From the NCBI GenBank assembly GCA_900769285.1, contig CAAGGB010000023.1, positions 1 through 12,417 of the forward strand: a stretch of DNA of 12,417 nt. Direction: 5' to 3'. The stretch's first letter is position 1; the number at the start of each line of letters is the position of its first letter. Below the pieces are notes generated by a model. It was not told the origin of the DNA. It made no database searches and saw only the letters and a program-made list of their open reading frames with translations. Made by a program: the position numbers and the translations under genes. The DNA is from Victivallales bacterium (GTDB lineage: Bacteria; Verrucomicrobiota; Lentisphaeria; Oligosphaerales; Oligosphaeraceae). Positions 1 through 7,975 of the stretch are shown here, one piece after another.

Positions 1-465
1 AATGACGGCAATGGCAGAATGAGCCGTCTCCTGACGCTGCTGCTGCTCTACCGGAATGGGTATGATGTGGGGAAGTACATCAGCATCGAGACGCGGATTG
101 CCGAGTCCAAGGAGGACTACTACGCGGCGCTTCAGGCCGCCAGCGACGGCTGGCATGAGGGACGCAACGATGTGCGGCCCTTTGTCAGCTATATGCTCCG
201 GATTCTCCTGGCCTGCTATCTGGACCTCGAGTCGCGCATCGCGGGACGGTGCGGGGCGGACAGCACCGCCTATGCGGTGGTCCGTGCGCATGTCCTGTCC
301 CGCATCGGGCGTTTCCGCAGCGCTGACGTCATGGAGGCATGCCCCTCCGCAGGGCGTTCGGCGGTGCTGGCCAGCCTGAAGCAACTGGTGGAGGAGGGTG
401 TCCTTCATCGGGAGGGCGTGGGACGCGCCACCTGCTATGTGCGGCAGGACGGACGGGAGGACTGA
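1..465 (+). CDS. Fic family protein, C-terminal part (5' truncated by window edge)
   Basis: The reading frame is already open at base 1 and ends with TGA at 463-465. Its first residues, NDGNGRMSR, are the distal part of the Fic motif (HPFxDGNGRxxR). The catalytic His and the N-terminal part therefore lie upstream of the window, and the ATG at 19 is not the real start. Next comes a stretch very typical of Fic proteins (LLLLYRNGYDVGKYISIE, then a DYYxALQxAS-xGWHEGxND segment). The last 65 or so residues look like a winged helix-turn-helix, a common C-terminal addition in this family. Fic proteins usually transfer AMP from ATP to a target hydroxyl. The Asp, Asn and Arg that bind ATP phosphates and metal are intact here, so the protein is probably active. 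The target is unknown. A regulatory or toxin-like role is possible, and the wHTH may mean autoregulation. No partner antitoxin is visible downstream. Confidence 0.93.
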   Translation, partial: NDGNGRMSRLLTLLLLYRNGYDVGKYISIETRIAESKEDYYAALQAASDGWHEGRNDVRPFVSYMLRILLACYLDLESRIAGRCGADSTAYAVVRAHVLSRIGRFRSADVMEACPSAGRSAVLASLKQLVEEGVLHREGVGRATCYVRQDGRED

Positions 466-477
466 TGGTTGTCGGGG

Positions 478-499
478 CGCGCCGCTGCGCGGTGTTTTC
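478..499 (+). terminator. Candidate intrinsic terminator after the Fic gene
   Basis: CGCGC at 478-482 pairs with GCGCG at 487-491 around a CGCT loop, and TTTTC repeats begin four bases later. The position just after the Fic stop codon fits. The stem is short and the T tract is interrupted by C, so this is a moderate call. Confidence 0.4.
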
Positions 500-514
500 T
501 TTTCTTTTCTTTTC
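495..514 (+). repeat. Pentanucleotide microsatellite (TTTTC)x4
   Basis: There are four perfect tandem copies of TTTTC, immediately upstream of the 9-bp array. Together they make a pyrimidine-only tract with strong strand asymmetry in the Fic-aminopeptidase spacer. Confidence 0.9.
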
Positions 515-516
515 TT

Positions 517-579
517 CTCGTCCCTCTCGTCCCTCTCGTCCCTCTCGTCCCTCTCGTCCCTCTCGTTGCTCTCGTTGCT
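517..579 (+). repeat. 9-bp tandem repeat array (CTCGTCCCT/CTCGTTGCT)
   Basis: Five perfect head-to-tail copies of CTCGTCCCT (517-561) are followed by two copies of the variant CTCGTTGCT (562-579). Because the unit is a multiple of three, all forward frames stay open and give spurious Pro-Ser-Arg, Leu-Ser-Ser or Leu-Val-Pro repeats. This explains why the aminopeptidase frame appears to extend upstream to about 398. A diverged unit pair of the same family is present at 12013-12030. Confidence 0.95.
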
Positions 580-602
580 CCCGCCGCATTTTTCGTCCCT
601 CT

Positions 603-631
603 TTGCAAAATGGGTCTTTTCCCGTTACATT
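603..631 (+). promoter_or_regulatory. Candidate sigma70-type promoter for the aminopeptidase operon
   Basis: A TTGCAA box (603-608) and a TACATT box (626-631) are separated by 17 bases, and each matches the consensus at four of six positions. This would put the transcript start near 638 and leave an untranslated leader of about 110 bases before the ATG at 749. The local sequence is much more AT-rich than its surroundings. Confidence 0.4.
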
Positions 632-748
632 GTGGACATACCGTTCCCGGGTGCGCGAGAGCCGCTGGCGGCCGTGTCGCCGGGAGAATTCTTCTGTCCT
701 TGGGCAGGTTTGGTTGAGTGTCATTCGGAATTCTGGAGCAGAGCATCA

Positions 749-2203
749 ATGGCGACGAGGAAGTCGACGAAGGCCGCGGCAGCAGGCGGCGTGAAGGCAT
801 GGAAGCGCGAGCAGGGCTGGGACAGGCTGGGCACGGAGGGCGAGGCGGCGCTGGAGGCGTACTGCCGCGACTACGTGGACTACCTGAGCCGCGCGAAGAC
901 GGAGCGTCTGGCGCATGACCTGGCCCTTGAGGCGGCGCGTCAGGCCGGCTTCGTGGATGTGGAGCAACTGGCGCGTGACGGCAAGTCGCTGCAGCCGGGC
1001 GACCGCGTCTACCGCTCCTGCTGGGGCAAGACGCTGTTCGTGGCGCAGATTGGGCGCGCCCCGCTGGAGGGCGGCCTCAACCTGGTCGGGTCACACATCG
1101 ACTCGCCGCGCCTGGACGCCAAGCCCTGTCCGCTCTACGAGGACGACTCCCTCGTCCTTCTCGACACCCACTACTACGGCGGCATCAAGAAGTACCAGTG
1201 GGTCACGCTGCCGCTGGCCCTCCACGGCGTCGTCTACCGCCGCGACGGCAGCAAGGTCGAGCTGCATCTCGGCGACGAGCCCGGCGACCCCGTCTTCATG
1301 ATCACCGACCTCCTCCCACACCTCGGCGCCGACCAGAGCACCAAGCCGCTCGGGCAGGCGTTCAAGGGCGATGACCTCAACGTCCTCCTCGCCAGCCGGC
1401 CCGTCCCCGCCGCCGACGATGCCGACAAGGACTTCAAGGAGCGCACCCGCCTCAGCGTCCTCCGGCTGCTCCGCGACCGCTACGGCATCGAGGAGGAGGA
1501 CTTCGCCAGCGCCGAAATCGAGGTCGTCCCCGCCGGCCCCGCCCGTGAGCTCGGCCTGGACCGCTCGATGGTCGTCGGCTATGGCCAGGACGACCGCGTC
1601 TGCGCCTACGCGGCGCTCCGCGCCGTCATCGACGAGCACGACATCCCGGAGCGCACCCGCGCCGCCGTCATCTGCGACAAGGAGGAGATTGGCTCCTATG
1701 GTCAGACTGGCATGGACTCGACCTTCATGGAGAACACGGTCGCCGAGCTGGTTGCCCTCCAGGACCCCAAGGCGGGCAGCCTGGCGGTCCGGCGCTGCCT
1801 GGAGCGCTCGAAGATGATCTCCGGCGACGTCTGCGCCCTGCATGACCCGCAGTTCGGCGAGGTGTCCAGCCCGCACAACATGGCCAAGCTCAACTGCGGC
1901 ATCGCCCTCTGCAAGTACACGGGCGCCCGCGGCAAGAGCGGCAGCAGCGACGCCAGCGCCGAGTTCGTCTCGCAGGTGCGCCGCTGCCTCAACGACGCCG
2001 GCGTCGTCTGGCAGATGACCGAGCTGGGCAAGGTGGACGTCGGCGGAGGCGGCACCATCGCCCACTATCTGGCGCGCTACGGCATGAGCGTCATCGACTG
2101 CGGCGTCGGGCTGTTCAACATGCACGCGCCCTACGAGATTGCGGGCAAGCTGGACATCTACATGGGATACCGCGCCTACCGCGCGTTCCTGGACATCGAC
2201 TGA
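749..2203 (+). CDS. apeA: M18 family metallo-aminopeptidase
   Basis: The gene encodes a 484-residue cytoplasmic zinc exopeptidase of the M18 family that removes N-terminal residues from peptides, resembling the bacterial aminopeptidase 1 (ApeA) type. The metal-site motifs are all present: His116 in GSHIDSPR, Asp281 in GQDDRVCAY, the Glu312-Glu313 pair in DKEEIGS (catalytic base and ligand), Asp360 in SGDVCALHD and His459 in NMHAPYE. A glycine-rich VGGGGTIA loop is also intact. Ligand assignment is by motif alignment from family knowledge. I chose the ATG at 749 because GGAG at 735-738 precedes it and family homology begins soon after. The frame is open far upstream only because it runs through the 9-bp repeats. 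It is probably first in the run of genes that follows, with a 29-base gap to the next. There is no signal peptide. The likely role is peptide turnover. Confidence 0.95.
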   Translation: MATRKSTKAAAAGGVKAWKREQGWDRLGTEGEAALEAYCRDYVDYLSRAKTERLAHDLALEAARQAGFVDVEQLARDGKSLQPGDRVYRSCWGKTLFVAQIGRAPLEGGLNLVGSHIDSPRLDAKPCPLYEDDSLVLLDTHYYGGIKKYQWVTLPLALHGVVYRRDGSKVELHLGDEPGDPVFMITDLLPHLGADQSTKPLGQAFKGDDLNVLLASRPVPAADDADKDFKERTRLSVLRLLRDRYGIEEEDFASAEIEVVPAGPARELGLDRSMVVGYGQDDRVCAYAALRAVIDEHDIPERTRAAVICDKEEIGSYGQTGMDSTFMENTVAELVALQDPKAGSLAVRRCLERSKMISGDVCALHDPQFGEVSSPHNMAKLNCGIALCKYTGARGKSGSSDASAEFVSQVRRCLNDAGVVWQMTELGKVDVGGGGTIAHYLARYGMSVIDCGVGLFNMHAPYEIAGKLDIYMGYRAYRAFLDID

Positions 2204-2215
2204 GGCAGACACGAC

Positions 2216-2223
2216 GGAGGAGG
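2216..2223 (+). promoter_or_regulatory. Strong Shine-Dalgarno for the Gfo/Idh gene
   Basis: GGAGGAGG ends nine bases before the ATG at 2233. This supports that start over the in-frame ATGs at codons 6 and 7. Confidence 0.7.
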
Positions 2224-2232
2224 CAGGCAGGC

Positions 2233-3543
2233 ATGAGCAGCGCTGGCATGATGACACGCAGGGACTTTCTGGGCAGGGCCGGACTGGCCGGGGCGGGGCT
2301 GACCATCCTGCCGTCCTCCGTCCTGGCGAAGCCGGGGCGGCCCGGCCCCAACGACCGCATCCACCACGCCATCATCGGCGTCGGCGGCATGGGCAACGGC
2401 CACGTCGGCTATGTCCTCAACGACCCGCAGGCGCGGCTGGTCGCCGTCTGCGACGTGCGCCGCTCGCGCCGCGAGGCGGCCGCGAAGCGCGCCCGTGCCG
2501 CCGGCCATGACTGCCGCGCCTACCTCGACTTCCGCGAGATGATTGACAGCGAGTCCATCGACGTCGTCCATGTGGTGACGCCGCCGCACTGGCATGCCCT
2601 GCAGAACATCTACGCGCTGAACGCGGGGTGCGACGTGTGGGCGGAGAAGCCGATGACGCGGACGATTGCCGAGGGGCAGGCCATCGCGGACGCGGTGCGG
2701 CGCAACGGCCGCGTCTTCCGCCTCAACACGTGGTTCCGGCTGTACGGTCAGTTCTATGGCCTGGGGACGACGGTCGACCCGCTGGCGCGGCTGGTCCGCG
2801 CCGGTCTGCTGGGCTGGCCGCTCACGGTTCGCGTCAGCGCCCACACGGGCTTTGCCTGGAAGGCGTCGATGTGGACGGGCAAGCTGGGGCTGGCGCCGGA
2901 GCCTGTGCCGGCCGACCTCGACTACCCGCTGTGGCTGGGCCCCGCGCCCTGGAAGCCCTACACCTCCCACCGCACCTCCATGTCCTTCCGCGGCTACTGG
3001 GACTACGATGGCGGCGGCCTCGCCGACATGGGTCAGCACTACCTTGACCCCGTCCAGTACATCCTCGGCAAGGACGACACCAGCCCCGTCGAGATTGAGG
3101 CGACGGAGCCCTGGCCGCAGCATCCCGACGTCGTCGGCATGTGGGGACAGGTCCACATGAAGTACGCTGACGGCTGCCGCATCATCCTGGAGTCCTGCGA
3201 GTGGGGCGAGGACGAGACGAAGGACAAGCCGTTCATCGAGGGTCCCGAGGGCAAGGTCTACCGCGGATTCCGCACGGAGCCGGAGAGCCTCGCCACCGCC
3301 GTCCGGTTCCTGCCCGAGATGGAGCCGCAAATCAAGGACTTCAACGTCTCGGTGCGCACGCGGCGGCCGTTCGGGCTCAACGAGCGCAACGGCAACCGCA
3401 GCAACATCCTCGTCCATCTGGCCAACATCGCCATCCGCACCGGGCGGAAGCTCCACTTCGATCCCGACACCATGCGCTTCGTCAACGACCCCGAGGCCAA
3501 TCGCCTCGCGGACCAGCCGATGCGCGCGCCCTGGTCCCTCTGA
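2233..3543 (+). CDS. Tat-exported Gfo/Idh/MocA family oxidoreductase
   Basis: The protein has 436 residues. The N-terminus carries a twin-arginine signal (TRRDFLGRAGLAGAG, then a hydrophobic stretch ending at about Ala32), so it is probably exported already folded with its cofactor. The NAD(P)-binding Rossmann fold starts at about residue 46 with GVGGMG (49-54). The family signature EKP is at 138-140 (WAEKPMT), and the substrate-domain motif GGGLADMGQHYLD carries Asp265 and His269, positions typical of catalytic residues in this fold. Members oxidise or reduce sugar hydroxyls. Exported members with a tightly held nicotinamide cofactor are known, and some oxidise glycosides at C3. A gene with two DUF1080 domains follows after 54 bases, which supports a 3-keto-glycoside route. 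The exact substrate cannot be read from sequence. The 29-base gap from the aminopeptidase gene suggests co-transcription. Confidence 0.93.
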   Translation: MSSAGMMTRRDFLGRAGLAGAGLTILPSSVLAKPGRPGPNDRIHHAIIGVGGMGNGHVGYVLNDPQARLVAVCDVRRSRREAAAKRARAAGHDCRAYLDFREMIDSESIDVVHVVTPPHWHALQNIYALNAGCDVWAEKPMTRTIAEGQAIADAVRRNGRVFRLNTWFRLYGQFYGLGTTVDPLARLVRAGLLGWPLTVRVSAHTGFAWKASMWTGKLGLAPEPVPADLDYPLWLGPAPWKPYTSHRTSMSFRGYWDYDGGGLADMGQHYLDPVQYILGKDDTSPVEIEATEPWPQHPDVVGMWGQVHMKYADGCRIILESCEWGEDETKDKPFIEGPEGKVYRGFRTEPESLATAVRFLPEMEPQIKDFNVSVRTRRPFGLNERNGNRSNILVHLANIAIRTGRKLHFDPDTMRFVNDPEANRLADQPMRAPWSL

Positions 3544-3587
3544 GGCGAGACGGCACCCCATCACCATTCCCAACGCATACACCACAC

Positions 3588-3595
3588 AAGGAAGG
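3588..3595 (+). promoter_or_regulatory. Shine-Dalgarno that decides the start of the HEAT/DUF1080 gene
   Basis: AAGGAAGG ends only two bases before the ATG at 3598 but eight bases before the in-frame ATG at 3604. The spacing favours 3604, which gives a protein beginning MKSILVAAM, a normal signal-peptide start. Confidence 0.6.
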
Positions 3596-3603
3596 CTATG
3601 ACG

Positions 3604-6600
3604 ATGAAATCCATACTGGTGGCAGCCATGGCGGCTGGCGTGGCCCTGTCCGCACAGGGCCAGGAAATCGGCGCGTCGACGACGGTGCGCGACTTGGCGG
3701 CGACGATGCGGGAGGCGCGGCCCGACGTGGGCCGACGCTGCGTCGAGGAGCTGCGGCGGCGCGGCGAGGAGGGCGTCCGGCAGCTCATCGCCATGCTGCG
3801 CGAGAGCAACGACGCCGCCACGGTGGACGCCTCGTTCGCGCTGGAGGCGCTGACGATGCACCTGTCGCGCCCCGGCGCGGAGGACAGCTGCCGCCAGTTC
3901 GCGGCGACGCTTGCCGCGCTGCTCGACCGGGGGGGCGCGGATGACGTCTCGCGGGCGGTGCTGGTGAAGGCGCTGCAGCTCTGCGGCGGCGACGCCGAGG
4001 TGCCCGCGCTGGCGCGCCAGCTTGTCCGCGCCAAGGTGCGTGACGCCGCCATCCTGGCGCTGACGGCAATCGGCACGCCGGCCGCGCGCGCCGCGCTGGT
4101 TCAGGCGGCGGAGGCCGCGTCGTCGCCGGATGAGGCGTTCGAGTATGTGTCGGCGTTCGCGAAGCTGCGCGAGCCGTCGGCGGCGGGGCTGCTGACGCGG
4201 CTGCTGGCGGATGCGTCGCCGCATCGTCGCGCGGTGTTGCTGACGGCGCTGGGCGACTTGGGTCATGCGCCGTCGGCGGAGGCGATGCTGTCGGCGCTGA
4301 AGGCGGAGTCGGCGGTGGTCCGCGCGGCGGCGGCGGGTGCGCTGGCGAAGCTGACGGCGGCGTTGCCGGACCGTGCGGCGGCGGTGGCGCTGGCCAGGCG
4401 GTATGTGGCGGCCGAGCGCAGCGAGGCGTCGCTGGCGGTGCTGACGGACGCGCAGGGGCTGGAGGCGTCGCTGGACATGCTGCTGGACGAGGCGCTGAAC
4501 GGTGATCTGGTGCGCCGCGAGGCGGCGCTGTCGCTGATAGGCTGCCGCGAGGCACCGGGGCTGCCGGAGCGTCTGGTGCGGGCGGGTGAGACGGCGGGTC
4601 CCGAGGCGCTGGCGTCGCTGGTGACGCTGCTGGGGCGTCGCGGCGAGGCGTCGGCGCGTGAGTTTGTGCGGCGGCAGTTGGTCCATGAGTCTGCGGCGGT
4701 TCGCGCGGCGGCGATTGGGGCGCTGCCCGGCTTTGGGGTCGAGGCGGCGGTCGCCGACCTGGTGTCGGCGCTGTCGACGTGCCGTCCGGAGGATGTTCCG
4801 GCGTATCGTCGGACGCTGGCGTGGCAGCAGAGCGATGGCTTTGCGGCGGCGGTGGCGGCGGGCGTGCCGCGCGCGTCCAGTGGCGCCGCGAAAGTGGCGC
4901 TTCTGGAGCTGCTGGGGCTTCGCCGTGCCCAGGCGCAGGCCGAGGTGGTTTTCGCGGCGCTGGGCGACGGCGAGCCGTCGGTGCGCTGTGCGGCGCTGAA
5001 GGCGCTGGAGACGCTGGCGCGTCCCGCCGACGCGGAGCGTGTGCTGTCGTTTCTGGTGGCTTGCGGCGAGGTGTCCGAGCGGCGTGCGGCGATGTCGGTG
5101 CTGTCGGCGCTGGGGCGCGCGGATGGGTCGGTGGGGAAGACGGTGGCCTCCTGGCTGGGCCGCAAGGGCGCGGGTGCGGACGTGCTGCTGCTTCAGGCGC
5201 TGGGGCGCATCGGCGGCGCGGAGGCGCTGTCGGGCGTCCTGTCCCAGGTGGAGAGCGCGGATGCGGGCACGCGAGACGCGGCCGTGCGGGCGCTGTCTGC
5301 CTGGCCGGACGCCGGCGCGGCCGAGCCGCTGTCGCGGCTGGTCGGTACGACGGCGAACGCGACCCATCGCGTGCTGGCGCTGCGCGGGCTCATCCGGCTC
5401 AGCGGCCAGGCCGACGGACGGTCGTCCGCCGAGCGTGTGGCGGCGCTGCAGCGCGTGGCCGCGCAGTGCCGCACCCTGGACGAGCGCCGTCTCGTCCTCG
5501 GTGCGCTCGGCGACCTCCGTGACGACGGCGCCATCACGGCGCTCATTCTGCCGGCGTTCGACACGCCGGAGCTGGTCGAGGAGGCCAGTGCCGCCGCCGT
5601 CCGGCTCATCTGCCCGCGGAACCCCAAGGACAGCGGCATGGTCTCGGCACCGGCGCGGCAGGCGCTCACTCTCGTCCTCGCCAAGTGCGGCAGCCAGCCG
5701 ATGCGCCAGAAGGCTCAGGAGCAGCTCGGCGCCATGCCGGCCGCCGGCGCCGACGTCGCGTTCGGCAAGCCGGTGAAGACCTCCTGTCCGCAGCAGGGCG
5801 ACAAGGCGCCCTGGAAGGCGGTGGACGGCGTCCTGACGCGCGAGAGCGCCTGGTTCGGCAACCAGTGGCCGTCCTGGTTCAGCGTCGACCTGGAGGAGCC
5901 GCAGACCATCGACGCCATCCGCCCCGTCTTCTACTGGGACGGCAAGCGCTCCTACGCCTACACCATCGAGGTCTCCGACGACGGCGCGAACTGGCGCCAG
6001 GTCGTCGACATGTCCAAGAACACGAGGCCGGCGACGGAGCAGGGCGTCAGCCATGTCCTGGCGCCGTCCGTCCGTGCGCGCCACGTCCGACTCAACATCC
6101 TGCGGAACAGCGTCAACGAGGCCGTGCATCTGGTCGAGCTGGAGGTCCTCTCCGCCTCGGCGAAGACGCCACCCGCGAAGGGGCCGAACCTGTTGCTGCG
6201 CCAGCCCGTCACGGCCGGCAGCCGGCAGGAGCAGCACTATGCGCCCGAGCGCGTCAACGACGGCCGCATCGGCAAGCACGACGGCTGGCACACCGACCAG
6301 TGCCCCACCTGGATCGCCGTCGACATGCAGCAGGTCGCCGACATCGACACCGTCCGCGTCATCTTCTTCTGGGACGGCACGCGCACCTACTCCTACACGG
6401 TCGAGGTCTCCGTGGACGGCAAGGCCTGGACGAAGGTCGCCGACAACTCCCGCAACCAGACGCCGACGGACGCGCAGGGCATCGTCCACCGCTTCCCGAA
6501 GACCAGGGCGCGCTACGTCCGGCTGAACGTGACGAAGGGCGTCGGCGGGCGCTATGTCCACGTCGTCGAGCTGGAGGCGTACGCGGCCGGCCAGGCGCCC

Positions 6601-7893
6601 AAGACGTTCCCCGCCGCCGAGCCGCCGGCCCGCAAGACGCCGCCGCTGCCGCCGGCGGACGCCGAGGGCTTCATCCCGCTCTTCAACGGCCGCGACCTCA
6701 CCGGCTGGATGGGCAGCACCGCCGGCTACACCGTCGCCGAGGGCGGCATCCTCCGCTGCGAGCCCAGACGCGGCGGCAAGCTCCTCACCCAATGGCAGTT
6801 CTCCGACTTCGAGCTCCGCTTTGACTTCCGGCTCGCCGAGGGCGCCAACAACGGTCTCGGCATCCGGACGCCCGCCGAGGGCGACGCCGCCTACGTCGGC
6901 ATGGAGCTCCAGATCATCGACAACGACGGCTACAAGGCGCAGGGGCATCACCTCCAGCCCTGGCAGCACCACGGCTCCATCTACGGCGTCGTCCCCGCCA
7001 GGGACGGCGCGCTCCGCAAGGCCGGCGAATGGAACAGCCAGACCGTCATCGCCCGGGGCAGCCGCATCCAGGTCATCCTCAACGGCCAGACCATCCTCGA
7101 CGCCGACACCGCCGCCGTCACCCAGACCGCCGACGGCAAGGGACGCGACGCCCATCCCGGACTCGACCGCCGCACCGGCCATCTCGGCTGGCTCGGACAT
7201 GGCGACCTCGCCGAATTCCGCAACATCCGCCTCAAGCCCCTCGAGCCCTACACCGACGGCGAGCAGAACGTGCCGCCGCCGGGCTTCACCGCTCTCTTCA
7301 ACGGCAAGGACCTCACCGGCTGGAAGGGGCTGGTCGGAAACCCCCTCTCCCGCGCCAAGATGACTCCCGAGCAGCTCGCCGCCGCGCAGCGCACCGCCGA
7401 CGAGCAGATGCGCGCCCACTGGACCGTCCGCGACGGCGTCATCTGCTTCGACGGCAAGGGCTCCGCACTCTGCACCGCCCGCGACTACGGCGACTTCGAG
7501 CTCCTCGTCGACTGGAAGATCACCCCGCGCGGCGACTCGGGCATCTATCTGCGCGGCGCGCCGCAGGTCCAGATCTGGGACCCGCAGCAGTGGCGCATCG
7601 GCTCCGGCGGCCTCTACAACAACCAGAGGAACCCCAGCCGCCCCAGCCAGATTCTGGACAACCCCATCGGGCAGTGGAACCGCTTCCGCATCCGCATGGT
7701 CGGCGAGCGCGTCTCCGTCTGGCTCAATGGCGCCCTCGTCGTGGACAACGTCGTCATGGAGAACTACTGGGACCGCCGACAGCCCATCTTCCCGACCGGG
7801 CAGATCGAGCTCCAGAACCACAACTCGCCGCTCTGGTTCCGCAACATCTTCATCCGCGAGCTGAACGGCTCCGCGGACGGCGGCGCCCGTTGA
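3604..7893 (+). CDS. Secreted HEAT-repeat protein with two F5/8 type C and two DUF1080 domains
   Basis: This is a 1,429-residue modular protein. Residues 1 to about 19 form a signal peptide (MKS, hydrophobic Ala/Val/Leu core, ending near AQG). Residues 25 to about 710 are Ala/Leu-rich paired helices of HEAT or armadillo type. Two F5/8 type C (discoidin) domains follow at about 716-850 and 862-997; they are similar to each other (FYWDGKRSYAYTIEVSDDG against FFWDGTRTYSYTVEVSVDG) and probably bind carbohydrate. Two DUF1080 (3-keto-disaccharide hydrolase) domains lie at about 1021-1214 and 1225-1420. Each opens with LFNGxDLTGW and keeps the GEWN/GQWN, VILNG/VWLNG and FRNIxI landmarks. DUF1080 enzymes cleave 3-keto-glycosides, which the upstream Gfo/Idh enzyme could supply. 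The two catalytic-type domains have diverged: HGSIYG in the first is GSGGLYN in the second. The HEAT half strongly prefers G-ending codons and the rest C-ending ones. Localisation is outside the cytoplasm by inference. Confidence 0.92.
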   Translation: MKSILVAAMAAGVALSAQGQEIGASTTVRDLAATMREARPDVGRRCVEELRRRGEEGVRQLIAMLRESNDAATVDASFALEALTMHLSRPGAEDSCRQFAATLAALLDRGGADDVSRAVLVKALQLCGGDAEVPALARQLVRAKVRDAAILALTAIGTPAARAALVQAAEAASSPDEAFEYVSAFAKLREPSAAGLLTRLLADASPHRRAVLLTALGDLGHAPSAEAMLSALKAESAVVRAAAAGALAKLTAALPDRAAAVALARRYVAAERSEASLAVLTDAQGLEASLDMLLDEALNGDLVRREAALSLIGCREAPGLPERLVRAGETAGPEALASLVTLLGRRGEASAREFVRRQLVHESAAVRAAAIGALPGFGVEAAVADLVSALSTCRPEDVPAYRRTLAWQQSDGFAAAVAAGVPRASSGAAKVALLELLGLRRAQAQAEVVFAALGDGEPSVRCAALKALETLARPADAERVLSFLVACGEVSERRAAMSVLSALGRADGSVGKTVASWLGRKGAGADVLLLQALGRIGGAEALSGVLSQVESADAGTRDAAVRALSAWPDAGAAEPLSRLVGTTANATHRVLALRGLIRLSGQADGRSSAERVAALQRVAAQCRTLDERRLVLGALGDLRDDGAITALILPAFDTPELVEEASAAAVRLICPRNPKDSGMVSAPARQALTLVLAKCGSQPMRQKAQEQLGAMPAAGADVAFGKPVKTSCPQQGDKAPWKAVDGVLTRESAWFGNQWPSWFSVDLEEPQTIDAIRPVFYWDGKRSYAYTIEVSDDGANWRQVVDMSKNTRPATEQGVSHVLAPSVRARHVRLNILRNSVNEAVHLVELEVLSASAKTPPAKGPNLLLRQPVTAGSRQEQHYAPERVNDGRIGKHDGWHTDQCPTWIAVDMQQVADIDTVRVIFFWDGTRTYSYTVEVSVDGKAWTKVADNSRNQTPTDAQGIVHRFPKTRARYVRLNVTKGVGGRYVHVVELEAYAAGQAPKTFPAAEPPARKTPPLPPADAEGFIPLFNGRDLTGWMGSTAGYTVAEGGILRCEPRRGGKLLTQWQFSDFELRFDFRLAEGANNGLGIRTPAEGDAAYVGMELQIIDNDGYKAQGHHLQPWQHHGSIYGVVPARDGALRKAGEWNSQTVIARGSRIQVILNGQTILDADTAAVTQTADGKGRDAHPGLDRRTGHLGWLGHGDLAEFRNIRLKPLEPYTDGEQNVPPPGFTALFNGKDLTGWKGLVGNPLSRAKMTPEQLAAAQRTADEQMRAHWTVRDGVICFDGKGSALCTARDYGDFELLVDWKITPRGDSGIYLRGAPQVQIWDPQQWRIGSGGLYNNQRNPSRPSQILDNPIGQWNRFRIRMVGERVSVWLNGALVVDNVVMENYWDRRQPIFPTGQIELQNHNSPLWFRNIFIRELNGSADGGAR

Positions 7894-7921
7894 CGCCCTC
7901 CGCCCAGGAGCCTCCGCAGCC

Positions 7922-7975
7922 ATGACGACCTTCGACATCACCGACTTCCACGCCCGCCTGAGACATATGCTGTGA
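7922..7975 (+). CDS. Possible 17-residue leader peptide overlapping the flavoprotein start
   Basis: An ATG at 7922 is preceded by AGGAG at 7906-7910 (11-base spacing) and opens a 17-codon frame, MTTFDITDFHARLRHML, ending at TGA 7973-7975. The stop overlaps the GTG start at 7972 in a GTGA arrangement, which is typical of translational coupling. The flavoprotein has no convincing Shine-Dalgarno of its own, so this small frame could deliver ribosomes to it. It could equally be the relic of a longer gene or chance. I recognise no homolog. Confidence 0.3.
   Translation: MTTFDITDFHARLRHML

Noticed and set aside
517..579. CRISPR-like array.
   Set aside because: The units are contiguous 9-mers without spacers, far too short for CRISPR repeats, and no cas gene is visible.
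398..748. Upstream in-frame extension of the aminopeptidase frame.
   Set aside because: The extra residues come from the Fic gene end and the 9-bp repeat (Leu-Ser-Ser repeats). Family homology and the ribosome site support the start at 749.
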